Below are positions 28,608 to 39,142 of a stretch of DNA of 64,000 bases, in pieces; position 1 is the first letter of the stretch, and each line of letters begins with the position of its first letter. The notes beneath the pieces are model-generated. The model ran no database searches. It was not told where the DNA came from and was given only the letters and a program-made list of their open reading frames with translations. The translations under genes and the position numbers were made by a program. The DNA is from Paulinella micropora (lineage: Eukaryota; Cercozoa; Imbricatea; Euglyphida; Paulinellidae), in assembly GCA_019918135.1 (NCBI GenBank), contig WBZZ01000089.1:7501-71500 (forward strand), written 5' to 3'.

Positions 28608-29012
28608 GTGGCGTGAGCGGTGAGTAGCCCAGGTGGGGGTGACCTGAAGTGGTGAGTAGTCACGGTAAGAGTGACGAAGTGGTGGGTAGCCACGATGAGG
28701 GTGACGAAGTGGTGAGTACTCACGGTAGGAGTGACGTAAATGGTGGGTAGCCACGGTGAGAGTGACCAAGTGGTGAGTAGTCATGTAAGAGTGACGAAGT
28801 GGTGAGTAGCCACGATGAAAGTGACGTAAGTGGTGGGAAGCCACGGTAAGAGTGACGAAGTGGTGAGTAGTCACGGTAAGAGTGACGTAAATGGTGAGTA
28901 GTCACGGTAAGAGTGACGAAGTGGTGAGTAGTCACGGTAAGAGTGACGAAGTGGTGAGTAGTCACGGTGAGAGTGACGGAGTGGTGGATAGCTACGGTGA
29001 GAGTGGCAGGAA
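28608..29012. repeat. 30 bp minisatellite, about 13 units
   Basis: A tandem array of a 30 bp unit like GTGGTGAGTAGTCACGGTAA plus GAGTGACGAA, with small variants. It is much less GC-rich than its surroundings and close to homogeneous. It sits between convergent genes (27410 plus and 30948 minus). Each unit holds near-palindromic GTCAC and GTGAC, so the array could bind a protein repeatedly. Confidence 0.95.
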
Positions 29013-29094
29013 GGGCTGTGGGGAGGGGCAGTCCTCATCTGGGGCAATCCGACCGAAGCAAATAATGGCCTGGCGGACGCAGGCCCGAGCGAGC

Positions 29095-29340
29095 GGCGTC
29101 CCTGGCGCGCGCGCTCATCTCCCGGGCGCGCGCCGACGGCCCGCTGCGCCCGGCAGCGCGCCCCCGTTTCCCGGGCGTGCGCCGCGTGCCGACGACCCCC
29201 TGCACCTGGGGGCTCGCGCCCCCGTCCCCCGGGCGTGCGCCGCGTGCCGACAACCCGCTGCACCTGGCGGCGCGCGCCCCCGTCTCCCGGGCGTGCGCCG
29301 CGTGCCGACGGCCCGCTGCGCCTGGCGGCGCGCGCCCTAG
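29095..29340. repeat. 57-60 bp GC-rich tandem repeat, four units
   Basis: Four imperfect units built on CCCGGGCGTGCGCCGCGTGC followed by CGACnnCCnGCTGC. It directly follows the 30 bp minisatellite, separated by about 80 bp. Open frames through it are repetitive and not genes. Confidence 0.85.
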
Positions 29341-29752
29341 CCGGGTGGCACGGGCCGGGGACGGGCGCGGGCCGAGCGCCGTCACACACTGTCCACCCGA
29401 GGCGCGTGCGTGCCGTCGCCGCGCGCGGGCGAAGGGGGGAGCGCTCTCCGTCCCCCCCTCGTGCGGCACGCCCTGGCGTGCGTCGGCCGGCCCCAGCCAA
29501 GGGGCACGCGCCCCCTTCCCGCCCTCCCCGTGGGCGGTGGCTTCGTGCCCTGCTCACCGCGGCCGCTTGTGCACCGCCTGAACTAGATATTTCCGTCCGC
29601 ACCCCTCCCGGCCGTGCAGCCAGCCACCGTCAGAACCAAGTAAAAACGGCACGTTCGGCAGGCACCCCGGCGCGGGGCCCCAAGGCTTTGCCTCCGCGGC
29701 CAGACGCTGGCGCTCCCCTCCCCCGGGCCTTGTGCCGGCCGGACCGAACACT
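29341..29752. other. Spacer without a recognised gene
   Basis: About 410 bp of GC-rich sequence following the tandem arrays. Short frames on both strands have no motif. It may be 3' region for the upstream gene. Confidence 0.4.
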
Positions 29753-30948
29753 CTAACGGACTCGAGAACACGGTAGCCCAAGGTCTTTATTCACCACGTG
29801 GTGGCTCTGGACACCCAAAGAAACTAAACGCGGGGGTTCATCCCCGGGCCGGGGCCAGCTATCGCCGGCACACACGAAGCCCCGCGGCCGCTTGCCGGTA
29901 CGGGTACGGACCCTAAAGTACTCCGCCCCCAGACCTCGACCAGCGTCACCTACCTCCTGGCTGGTGCTCGGTCTGGGCGTGGAACCATTGCTTAGCTGTC
30001 GCGGGGCAGGGCAGGGGCCAGCGGGGCGCTGGCGGAATACCACTGCCCCGACCGTGGCCACCAACAGGTCAGCTCTGCGTTCCGCCTCCAGTGCTGCGTA
30101 GACGAACTTCTCCGGTGTCCCGGCGGGCCTCCCCCGGCACACCTTCTTTCCGCTACCAGTACCCACTCGTCTTCTAGGTCCATGCCCCCGGCCTGGTGCA
30201 GGCGGACTGGGTAGGTAGTAAAACATTGTGCTAGGACTGTGGCCACTGTTTCCAGGCTAGCCGGTAGGCTAGGCCTAGAGGTTTGCCCGTCGCGCGTGTC
30301 GCCTTGGATCTCCAGCAACAGGCAAAAGGGTGGGCTGGCGTCACGGAGGAAGGTGCACAGGCTCTACAAAACCTTCTGTCGCTCCTGGTTCCAGGTTAGG
30401 TGCGACGTGCTACCAAAGTCAGTGACCAGCAGCTGGGGCTGGAGCCTGGCCAGGTCGCGCCAGCTCTCCTCTTGTGCCCAGTCGTAGCCCTCTTGGCTAC
30501 CGGCGCTCCAAGCAGCCCAGGGTGTACCAAAGATGAGCCCCCCCTGAGCTATCCTGTCTGTGTCGCATGTACGGCTGGAGCCCAGCCAGGCCACGCGCGG
30601 CCCGGCGGCAACGGCCGCCCAGAGCCGGTACAGCAGTGCTTGGGCCCTCACCTCGGCCCCCCAATCACGTGCGGGCTGTGTTGTCGACCCGGGGGGGCCA
30701 GCCACTCCGTCCCGCCGCAAGGAATAGACGCGCGCCAGGGCGTCCTCCCCGAAGCACGCCGAAAAGAGAAAACGCAAGGCAGCCTCGCGCAGCAGGAGCG
30801 CGGCCAGCCTGGCTACGCACTCGCGGGCGCCGCCACCTTCCCCGGTCCACAGGCGCAGGAGGAGGAGCCAGGCGCTACGAAAGGCGGGCTCGCGTACGGG
30901 CGGCAGCAACGACGAGCCCCACTTCGGTCCCGCCTGCTTCGCCTCCAT
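29753..30948 (-). pseudogene. Orphan protein gene, broken
   Basis: Starts MEAKQAGPKWGSS. A leucine- and arginine-rich helical N-terminal half is followed by VAWLGSSRTCDTD and QLLVTDFGSTSHL. A middle section carries FCLLLEIQGDTRD and a final basic part reads GTPEKFVYAALEAE. The pattern of short strands ending in Asp or Glu (LVTDFG, LLLEIQG) is mildly reminiscent of a nuclease-like fold, but I cannot assign one. It is broken about two times. A minus-strand AATAAA at 29786 marks the transcript end. Confidence 0.5.
29786..29791 (-). terminator. Poly(A) signal AATAAA
   Basis: Minus-strand AATAAA in the 3' region of the orphan gene at 29753-30948. It implies coding ends slightly before this point. 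Confidence 0.55.
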
Positions 30949-31211
30949 GGGTACCGGCCCACGGGGCAGAGGCTCTTGGAGGATAGTCGCCGGTGGGCGC
31001 CGTGGCGGGAGGAGGACGGGAGGAGGACGGGAGTAGGAGGGGCGGCACCGGGGGCCCCCAGTCCCAGGGAGGGCACAGAGCAGGGGAAGGGGGCGTGCCT
31101 CCGCCCTGCCTCACCCCTTGCTACCGCAGCCCCTCGGCGCCCCTCCGGCCCCCCCTCGCCCAGGCCGTGGGCCGTCGGTTGTAGTAGTGGCGCCCGGGGG
31201 CCGCCGCGCGC
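30949..31211. other. Spacer between two minus-strand genes
   Basis: About 260 bp, with AGGAGGACGGG units and no recognised gene. Presumed promoter of the orphan gene at 29753-30948. Confidence 0.35.
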
Positions 31212-31925
31212 TCAGGCGGCGGCCGGGGCGGGGGCCGGGGCGGCGGGGGCCGTGAGCCGGTCGAAGTACCGGCGGCTGGCCCGGTCGTACAGGTCCGGCC
31301 AGAGATACAGGCTGGCCGGCGCACAGGTCGTGCGCCCCGCGCGGGCCCCCTCCCCCGGAGAGACGTAGCTGCGCAGCACGGCCAGGAAGGCGTGTGCGCG
31401 CCGGAAGAAGTGCGGGTTTTGCTGAACGAAGCTGTCGTAGGGCAGGACCTTTTCCAGGATGCGGCCGTCGCGTTCCGTCAGGCAGACGTGCGGGCCGTAC
31501 ACTAGGATAGGGCGCTGGCCCCCGCCGGGGTCGCGGGCCAGCGCTGCCACGGAGCCTACCCACATGGCGACCACGCGCCAGTCGATGTCAAGTGATTTCC
31601 TAGAAGCCCTGTAAACTCGCGCCACGAGGGTGCGCTGAACCTCCGGTCGCAGCACAATGCAGCGCTCCAGGCACAGCCGCCGCGCCGCCTGCTGCCGCTC
31701 GCGCCGGAGGCAGGCCCCGCAGTACCACTGGTCGGCTAGGAGCGGCTGCTCGGTCCAGGGATGGAAACTCGTGAGTTCGGCTTCGCTCGGCCGGCCGCCC
31801 CCGTGCTGGCCACAGACGGCGCACGGGGCGGGCTCAGGTCCCGCGTGTCCCGCCGGGCGCGCGGTGGGGTCCGGGCAGGCCCCGAAGAAGCCTCCTCTGG
31901 TTCCGGCGGGGGGCGGGGTCAGCAT
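31212..31925 (-). CDS. Orphan protein with a possible zinc ribbon, 237 residues
   Basis: A complete frame from MLTPPPAG to a stop after an alanine/proline tail. CAVC at about 35 and CGAC at about 69 give a C-x2-C, 31-residue, C-x2-C zinc-ribbon-like pattern. The middle has a charged helical body (LERCIVLRPEVQRTLVARVY) and a strand-rich segment (RPILVYGPHVCLTERDGR). I do not recognise the family. Its start lies 13 bases beyond the stop of the next minus-strand gene, so the two are head to tail. Confidence 0.55.
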   Translation of the reverse strand: MLTPPPAGTRGGFFGACPDPTARPAGHAGPEPAPCAVCGQHGGGRPSEAELTSFHPWTEQPLLADQWYCGACLRRERQQAARRLCLERCIVLRPEVQRTLVARVYRASRKSLDIDWRVVAMWVGSVAALARDPGGGQRPILVYGPHVCLTERDGRILEKVLPYDSFVQQNPHFFRRAHAFLAVLRSYVSPGEGARAGRTTCAPASLYLWPDLYDRASRRYFDRLTAPAAPAPAPAAA

Positions 31926-31937
31926 CCAGGGCCGGTA

Positions 31938-33246
31938 CTACTTACAAGTGCTTTCTGGCACGGAAGGGCATCCACGGTTGGGGCGGGGGGCCGCCCGGGG
32001 GCGGGGAGCCGCCCGGGGGCGGGGGGCCACCCCCGCCGCCCGCCCGCGGCGCCGAGGGCGGGAGCGGGAGGGGGGGGGGGGGCGGGCGCCCCCCCACCGC
32101 TTCTTCCCCCGCCCGGGCGTGGGCGCCGCGGGCGGGGGCTGGGGCTGCTCCCCCCCGTGCAGGCGCCGCCAGCGCTGGAGGGCCGCATCGATCCGCTGAT
32201 ACATGCACCCACCGCCGGGCGCCACGCCCCCGCCGTCCAGGATGTCTTGCAGCAGCAGCGCGCTCAGCAGCTCGCCCGGCAGCCTCTCCGGCCCCGCTTC
32301 TAGGTTGTACAGGCGCGCGGCCCGGCTCTCCTGGCGCAGGCAACGCCGCAGCAGCCGTCGGCCGGCGTCGGTGCCCAGGTGGTGCGGCGCGAGGGAAGGC
32401 AGGAAGAGGTAGCAGAACACGCGCAAGCATAAGGTCTGGTCGAGCTCACGGCCGGGGGCCGGGGCGGGGCCCGTCACCGCGCGCCCGCCCGGGGCTGCCC
32501 CGGGGCCGGCGGCTGCCCCCGGCTCACCATAGCAGTGCAAGTGCGTTTGCCTGGCGGCCCAGGCGGCCAGCGAGGCCCCCCACTCCTCCACGGGCCGGCA
32601 GCCCCAGCCTAGCTCCTCCCACAGCGGGGCCTGCTGGCGCAGAAACAAGTGCACGTGGGAGTGAGTCTGGTGCTGGCTCCCGTGCGCGGCCGTCACTGCG
32701 ACCTGTACGTGCCAGTTCAGGACGGCGCGCATGACCAGCGCCAGGGGCCAACGGGCGGAATCGGAGCCTGCCAGGGGGCCGTACAGCTCGGCCGACTCGT
32801 CCAGCCACGACGCTAACGCGGCGGCCGGCCGCGCGTCCCGTTCCCACGCCCCCCCGGGCAGCGCCCCCCGGGGGCGGGTTCCTCCAGCAGGCTAGCGCAT
32901 TGGTCCCGCAGCGAACAAGCAGCGTCGCCGTGTCGCAGGTGTGCCTGGTGGAGGGTGTGGCAGAGGTGCAGTTGGCATTCGGGCAGGCCCCAGCGCAGCC
33001 GCATGAAAACCCGGCCCAGGATGCAGGGCAGCTCAGCCCCGAGAAATTCTACCCCTTGGCGCGGCAGAGCCAGTCGAAGTAGAAGCTGGCCAGCGTGCGC
33101 AGCAGCCCGTGGAAGCTGTGTGACCCCTGGGCCCATCGTTCCCAGGCACGCCAGGCCGCTACCGCCTCCTCGCTAGGCGCTGACGGGGGGAGGGAGGGCG
33201 CCGGCCCCGGGCGGGGGCGGCTCAGGCGCCGCAGGGACCAAGGCAT
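31938..33246 (-). pseudogene. Orphan protein gene, broken
   Basis: Starts near MPWSLRRLSRPRPG. The coding-like content includes SFYFDWLCRAKG, FMRLRWGLPECQLHLCHTLH, and further on LNWHVQVAVTAAHG, THSHVHLFLRQQ and LCLRVFCYLFLPSL, ending in a basic arginine/proline tail. Repeated short His and Cys residues hint at metal binding. It is broken about two times. No family is recognised. Confidence 0.45.
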
Positions 33247-33743
33247 GCGGGGCCTCACCCGCAGCCGCCCGGGAGAACGGAGGAAAAGAAAAAGGGGTGA
33301 GCAAGCACCGCCGGGGGGCGGACGGCCGGCCGCGGGGAGAGAAGACCGCCCGACCGGAGGGCAAGTGTGGCCGGCGCACGCCCGTGGGGCCGGCCCCGGG
33401 CGGGGCGGAGGAGGGGAGGGGGCGGGGGGGGGGGGGGCGCGGCCCTCCCCCCCCCCCCCCCTCTGGCTCCCCGCGGCCGGGGGGGGGGGGGGCAGCCGGC
33501 CGGAGGGCCCGTGTGGCCGGCCCCGGGCGGAGCGGAGGGGGAGGAGGAGAGAGAGGCCCCTGCGCCCCTCCCCGGGCCGCGGAAAGGGGGGGGCGGGGGG
33601 GGGAGGAGAGATGCCCACCCCTCCCCCTCCCCGGCGCCGGGGCCGGGGGGCGCCCCCCTCGCCAGTCCGCCAAACAGCGCAGAAACTCTGCCCCTCCCGC
33701 GCCGCTGCGTTCTCTCTCTCTCGACCCTTGTTTCCGGCCTGCC
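33247..33743. promoter_or_regulatory. Divergent spacer with dense G and C runs
   Basis: About 500 bp between divergent starts at 33246 and 33744. It carries opposed G and C runs near 33425-33490 that could pair into a hairpin, repeated CCGGAGGGC/AGTGTGGCCGGC motifs about 140 bp apart, and a pyrimidine tract TTCTCTCTCTCTCGACC just before the downstream ATG. It is probably a two-way promoter. Confidence 0.45.
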
Positions 33744-34370
33744 ATGCAGCACTATCCGGCCGCTTTGAGTAGTTTCGGCACACCACCCCTGTCAACCGAC
33801 AGTGAGCCCGGAGGGGCGGACCACGGAGAGGCGGACCACGCCCCCCCGGGCTGGGGCGAGGGGGGCGAAGGCCCCCCGGATGCCCCGGCGTACGAACGGG
33901 TGTGTCTGTACGAGGACATCCGCCAGGCCGAGCTAGAGGACGAACAACAGCACCCCGAGGCAGAGCGTGGCTACTGTTTTGCGTGCCTCTTTATGCCGCA
34001 CGGACATAGCGAGAACAAAGACTTCCAGCAGCTGCAGGCCAAGCTGGACGAATGGGGCTTGCGCAGCCCGCTGGTGGTCTTGCGCGCCGTACAGAGCTGG
34101 TACGTTCGGAGATGGCTGCGGGAATGCAACAAGTATTGGTTACTCAGCAGCATCCACCAGCACATTTTACAGCACCGGGCTATGCCCCGGCGCATCTTCC
34201 TACAGAGCGTGCAGCGCGTGACACAACTGAGCCTGCATCACCTAGCGGACACGGAGTTGTTGCGCCGGAATCTGCAAACGAACCAGGTTGAGGTTAGTGA
34301 CACGGGCCTCTGCAAGCTGCAGCGCTTGCTCAACATCAGCATCAAGCTACAAAACCTCATGGACGAATAA
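33744..34370 (+). CDS. Orphan protein, 208 residues
   Basis: Starts MQHYPAALSSFG. The first 60 residues are acidic and disordered. The rest is a compact helical domain with CLYEDIRQAELEDEQQ, YCFACLFMPHG, LRAVQSWYVRRWLREC, LLSSIHQHILQHRAMPRR and a final helix LLNISIKLQNLMDE. It reads as a well-kept gene, with codon use cleaner than the filler frames. No family is recognised. The stop codon TAA is embedded in the poly(A) signal AATAAA at 34366-34371, an extreme economy of space. Confidence 0.7.
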   Translation: MQHYPAALSSFGTPPLSTDSEPGGADHGEADHAPPGWGEGGEGPPDAPAYERVCLYEDIRQAELEDEQQHPEAERGYCFACLFMPHGHSENKDFQQLQAKLDEWGLRSPLVVLRAVQSWYVRRWLRECNKYWLLSSIHQHILQHRAMPRRIFLQSVQRVTQLSLHHLADTELLRRNLQTNQVEVSDTGLCKLQRLLNISIKLQNLMDE

Positions 34371-34394
34371 AAGACCCCCTCCCGCCGCCCCCCC

Positions 34395-34632
34395 CCCCCC
34401 CGCGCGTGCGCCCGGCCGCCCGTGGCGTCGGCGCGTGCGCCCCGGCCGCCCATGGCATCCGCGCGTGCGCCCGGCCACGGTGCCGGGCGCGGGGGGGGGG
34501 GGGTGCGCCCCGGCCGCCCATGGCATCCGCTCGTGCGCCCGGCCACGGTGCCGGGCGGGGGGGGGGGGGGGGTGCGCCCCGGCCGCCCATGGCATCCGCG
34601 CGTGCGCCCGGCCACGGTGCCGGGCGGGGGGG
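34395..34632. repeat. 60-65 bp tandem repeat with G runs, four units
   Basis: Four units carrying GGCCGCCCATGGCATCCGC and GTGCGCCCGGCCACGGTGCC, with 10-14 base G runs between units. It lies in the spacer after the orphan gene at 33744 and before the charged-protein gene. Confidence 0.9.
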
Positions 34633-34859
34633 GGGGTGTCTTAGAGCCGCGCGGCGCCCCCCCCCCCCCCCCCTGCCTGTGCGCGGCCACGCCGGGTCGA
34701 GAGCGGCCGGGCGCACGGGCAGGGGGGGAGGAGGTAGAGCCATGCGGCGCCGCCCCCCGTCGCCGCCCCTCCCCCCTGGCCCGGGCGCCCGTGCGCCCGC
34801 GCCCGTGCGCCCACGGCGCCGCCCCGCCGGCTGTCCCCCTGCCCTCCCCACAACATCCT

Positions 34860-36751
34860 GTACACCAGATGTACAAGGCGTACTCCAAGCAGTGGCCTAC
34901 GGCAACAGCGGCAGCGAGGACAGCGAGAGCGACAGCGAGAGCCTGTCTTCGCACTCGCAGCCACCCCGCCCACCCCCAGGGAGCGCGAGAAGAAGGCAAA
35001 GCACAAGGGCGAGGCACGCAAGAAGGGGCCCAAGCACGAGGTCGGTGACCACCGGGAGGAGGAGGCAGAGGACGACGACGAGGGCGAGGAGGACGACGAG
35101 GACTCGGACAGCGATCACCACGTGGCCGACTACCAAGACGGCGACGAGGAGGAGGAGGAGGACGCGGAGGCGTCCGAGCCCCAGGAGGCTGAACGGCGGG
35201 CCAGGAGCGAACGTGCGGCGGAGAAGCTCGAGAAGAAGCAGCACAAGAAACGCCGCCGGGACAAGGAGCTGGCGGCGGACAAGCCCAAGGCCAAGAAGAC
35301 CAAGGTACGCGCCGTGAGCGAGCCAGAGAAAAAGCGCGAGCGCGTGGTGGGGAGCCCGCCCCGTGCCAAGCCCGGCAAGGCCGGCCGGGCCGCGGACAGC
35401 AAGCCCGCCGCCCCGCCGAGCACGCCGAGCTCCAAGTGCGCCAAGCGTTCCTGGGCCGTGGGGGCGCTGCGGGAGAAGCTGGCGGCCGGCGGCAAGATCC
35501 CGGCCCACGAGGCCGGCGCGCTGTCGGCGCTGCTGAGCCTGGAGCCTGTTCCCCCCCCCGACCGGCGACCTGGCGGCCAGGCAGGAGGCGCTGGAGGCGG
35601 GGCTGAGGGGGGTGCGCTACGACGCGCAGGTGCCGCCCGCGTTGCTGCCGTTTAAGAGCCGGACGCTGTGGTGTGACAGCAGCCTGCCCGGGCGGCAGTC
35701 CCGCCGGAACTGGCCGCTGGGCAAGCAGGCGGTAGTGGATACCAAGCCCCCCGCCAAGCTGGCGACGGAGGTCGCCGCCTCGGGCCTCGAGGGCAGCGTG
35801 GCGCGGGTGGAATCCTCGGGGCGGCTGATGCGTGGGCTCTGCGTGCCGCCCGCCAAGGAGTCCCCCTGGGCCGGCCCCGCCTACCTCCTGGAGCACGACA
35901 CGGACGTCAGGCGGCAGGACTTTGCCGGGCTCCGGCTCGACGACGTGGGTCACTTTGTGGTGCTCCCCTGGGCCGCGCCCGACAAGAAGAACCAGGAGAA
36001 GGTGTTTGTGCGCACCGCGAACGAAGTGCACTGCGCGGCTACGCTCCGTGTGCAGGGCGCGGAAAAGGAGGGCGCCTTTGTGTTGCACAGCGGGGTGACG
36101 GCGTTCCTGGCGCTGGGTTTCGCCCGCGCGCTCCAGCCGTGGCTGCCGGAGATCGAGGCCCTGGGCAACAGGCGTTACAGCAAGAAGGGGCGGATCTGCG
36201 GCTTCTGGGTGCCCACCGTCGTGCTGGACGTGGCGCGCGCGTACGCGAAGAATGCCAGCTGGCTGCCACCAGGCGTGGGCGCCGAGCCGGAGGGCAAGGG
36301 CGGCAGGGCCCGGGGCGCCGCCGAGGAGGGCTGCCGGGGCGGGCGGGCGTCCGGGGCGAGCGCGCAGCTGCCGTTCAAGGGCCTCACCGACTACTGCCGC
36401 AAGCTCTGGGCACAGGAGGCCCAGCTCACCGAGGTGGTCCGCAAGCAAGTGCGCGAGCAGCTGCGTGTGCTGGAACGCATGGCCAAGCTGCAGGAAGAAA
36501 AGCTGGCGCTGCTGGAGCAGTTGAGCCTGGCCGAACGCACGGCCGCCGCCGGCGGCGCACAGCCGGCCCCGGCCTCCGCCAGCGGTGCGGCCCCGGCCAC
36601 GGCCCCGGCCACCGCCCCGGCCGAGGGCCAGAGCAGCGCGGCCCCTCAGGCCCCCGCCCAGCCCGTCGCTGACGACGCACCGGCCTCCCCGGGGGAGGAG
36701 GCCTCCTCCCCGCACAGCCCCGCGGCCGAGGGCTGGGCGGGGCCCGGGTGA
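34860..36751 (+). pseudogene. Highly charged nuclear-type protein gene, broken
   Basis: The first part is serine/glutamate-rich, then strongly mixed-charge: EEEAEDDDEGEEDDEDSDS, later KKQHKKRRRDKELAADKPK with nuclear-signal-like KPKAKKTK. A folded core follows (YLLEHDTDV, LHSGVTAFLALGFARALQPW, YSKKGRICGFWVPTVVLDVA). A coiled coil comes next (VVRKQVREQLRVLERMAKLQ) and an alanine/proline tail. It resembles a DNA-associated viral core protein or transactivator, by composition only. It appears broken about two times. ATTAAA at 36927 follows the stop. Confidence 0.5.
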
Positions 36752-36783
36752 GGACACGGCTAGGCAGGGAGAGGGAGGGGTGC

Positions 36784-36787
<4 letters not shown>

Positions 36788-36819
<32 letters not shown>

Positions 36820-36822
36820 AAG
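36788..36822. repeat. (GA)n microsatellite
   Basis: About 35 bp of GA repeats with two interruptions, in the 3' untranslated region of the charged-protein gene. Confidence 0.9.
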
Positions 36823-36926
36823 GCAGCCGCGACGGGGGAGGCTCACCCCCCCGGGGGGGGGGGGGGCGGGCAGAGGGGGAGGGGGGTGGGGGCTGGGACC
36901 CGGCCCGGCGGGGCGGCCGTCCGAAG

Positions 36927-36932
36927 ATTAAA
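36927..36932 (+). terminator. Poly(A) signal ATTAAA
   Basis: ATTAAA followed by A's, about 175 bp after the stop at 36751, between G/C-rich sequence. Probable 3' end of the charged-protein transcript. Confidence 0.55.
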
Positions 36933-37114
36933 AAAAGTGCCGTGACACCCGAGAGCACTGACCTCTGCCGTACCAGCGCCGACCGGCTCCGGCCCTCTTG
37001 TTCCGGTAGCAAGGGCCCCCCCGCGCATGAGTCTGCCCCCCCCCGGCGCCCGGGCGGGCGCCGGGGATCGCGCCTGTCACCATAGCCTGGACGCTAGGCA
37101 GGTCCAGGGGCCGC

Positions 37115-38352
37115 TTGCAGGCCGCACTGCTACCGCCCGTGGGTTCTGCGCACGCCCAGTCGTGTTGGTACCTCTGTCCTACTACGCCGGCCCTGACGGA
37201 CTGCGTCCGCCGGGCCCTGGGCCCGGCCGGGGCCGGCCTCGCACGTTGCTTGGCCCTCTCGGCCAAGTTTGAGCTGCTCGGGGGCAAGGAGCGGCTGTCG
37301 TGTTTGGGCCTCCTCGACGGCGTGTCCGGCGAGGCGTTACTGTATTTGCGGGGCTCTACCGGCCGGCCGGCGCCGCCCTTGGCCCAGTGGTGCCTACGGG
37401 TCGACCACCCCACCCGGATCGGGGGGGACCTGGTGTCCGGTACCGGCTACGTGCAGCGCGGCGGCGTACCTTGTTCGGCCTGGGCTACCCGGTCGAACAG
37501 CGGGGGGCGTCGGCGGGCTTGGTCGTAGCCCGCGGGGCGAACCACTACTACTGCCTAGGTTGGGCACAGGTGCTGGCGTGCCGGCCGCAGCTTCTGCACC
37601 ACTGGCGGGACGGGCCCGTGCCGCCGCCGGAGCTCCCCGGCGAACGCCCGGCCGTGGCCCGGGTCGAAAGCGGGGCGCCCTGGCTGCAGGCCCTCCTGGA
37701 CCAGCAGGGCGCGCCGGGCCCAGAAGACGCCGACCACCAGCGCGTCTGGTGGCAGTGCGTGCCGCCGCGCGCCACGGTCAGCGTAGCCCTGCCGGCGGGC
37801 ACCGTGCACCAAGTCACGGTGGCCACGCCGGGCGAGCGCACCACGCCGTGGCCCGAGCCCGTCGCGCGGGGCCAACCCCCCCAGGCCCCGACCTATACGG
37901 TGTGCCTGCCCCGCGCGGCCCGGCACTGGCGCTTACTTACTAATCAACGCCTGGCCTTGTGGCACCTGCTCTGCCAGTACCGGGGCACCGGGCCGCCCCC
38001 CGAGTGTTGCACCGGCGAGCTCACGCCGGAGGGGCCCCGCCACCAGGCCCTGTGCCCCTGGGGCCGGCACCGGACGACGCCGGCCGTCTCCTTCACCTGC
38101 CACCCGGACGGCCGGCCGGGGGTACCCGGCGCGTGCCGTGCGCTAGCCACCGGCGTGCTGCACGGCCGTGTCCGTGCCGTCGAGGGGCACACCGAGGCGG
38201 CACTGATCTGGGGGGCCCTGACCGGGGGCGCCGGCCGCCCGCCGGCCTCGCTGCGCCTCGAGCTGGAGGGGCTCGCCGCGCCCTACTCGTGCCTCGTGAC
38301 GCTGGTGCTAGACCTGACGGACCCGGCCCCCCTCTCCGGGGTGGTCCGCTAA
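37115..38352 (+). pseudogene. Orphan strand-rich protein gene, broken
   Basis: The start is uncertain: coding-like sequence begins near 37115 (SCWYLCPTTPALTDCVRRAL). Later sections alternate hydrophobic strands (FELLGGKERLSCLGLLDG, ATVSVALPAGTVHQVTVATP, APYSCLVTLVLDLTDP) and contain paired cysteines (CCTGEL, CPWGRH, FTCHPDG). The overall look is of a beta-rich protein with disulphides or zinc. No family is recognised. It is broken about once or twice. It converges on the minus-strand gene ending at 38482. Confidence 0.45.
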
Positions 38353-38395
38353 AGCAGCGCCCACGCAGCTAAGGCAGGGATAAGCGTGTTTTCCT

Positions 38396-38401
38396 TTTAA
38401 T
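38396..38401 (-). terminator. Poly(A) signal ATTAAA for the minus-strand gene at 38482
   Basis: Minus-strand ATTAAA about 80 bp beyond that gene's stop codon and 45 bp after the convergent plus-strand stop. Confidence 0.6.
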
Positions 38402-38481
38402 GTACAGCCAGGCAGGAGTTTGGGGGGGTAGGAGCCGGGCCCCCCGCCAGATAAGGGGCCCCCCAGGGGACCTCCGCCGGC

Positions 38482-38912
38482 CTAGGGGTCGGCCGGCTCC
38501 TGCAGTCGCACCGACAGCAGCTTCGTGGGGTCTTGCAGTCGCTGTTCCCAGAGCAGGTGGCCTTCGACCCACACCCGGGACATGTCCAGCATATGCACGT
38601 GCCGCCGCCGCGCGGCCGACCAGAAGGTGCGGGTGCAGAAGAAGCTCTTGTCCTGCATGGCCTGGATGCAAGCCGCGCGCAGGTGGGGGCTAGAGCCGAG
38701 GCGCAGCCGCGGGTCCGCTAGGTAACGCCAGGACAGCGCCAAGTCCACCAGGCCTTCCTGCGGCACACAAGTCGCGGCCAAGATAGGGTTCTCCGTCTCG
38801 GGCCGGTACACCAAGGACAGCGGGGCCAAGGAGGGGGACGGACCGCCCCCCATTCCCGACGACGCTTCTGCAGGGTCTGGCGGCTGCCCTGCCCCCCGCA
38901 CGTCCTCCTCAC
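38482..38912 (-). CDS. Orphan protein, C-terminal domain about 125 residues
   Basis: The frame is open up to 39144, but its first 100 codons are glycine/arginine filler, so I place the likely start at MGGGPSPS or close upstream of 38860. The body reads LVYRPETENPILAATCVP, LVDLALSWRYLADP, AACIQAMQDKSFFCTRTFW and HVHMLDMSRVWVEGHLLW. It is a small mixed alpha/beta domain of unknown family. Its 5' end lies head to head with the zinc-binding protein gene at 39143. Confidence 0.5.
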
Positions 38913-39142
38913 GCACTCCCCTCCCTACCCCCCGGCCGCCGCCCCCCGCATCCCTCCTCTCCGCTCCGCCCGCCCCTCGGCCCGCCCCTCGGCCCGCCCT
39001 TCGGTCCGCCCTTCGTCCTGCCACCACCTCTCCTGCTTCCTCTGGCCCCCGGCGCTCCCCTGCTGTGGATTCGGCTGCTTCTCGCAGAAAAGCAGAGCGC
39101 TGTGCCACTGCCACCACTCCCCCCCCCCCCCCCCCCGCCCGC

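Noticed and set aside
28608-29012. Second CRISPR-like array
   Set aside because: It is a simple 30 bp minisatellite with no spacers of unique sequence.
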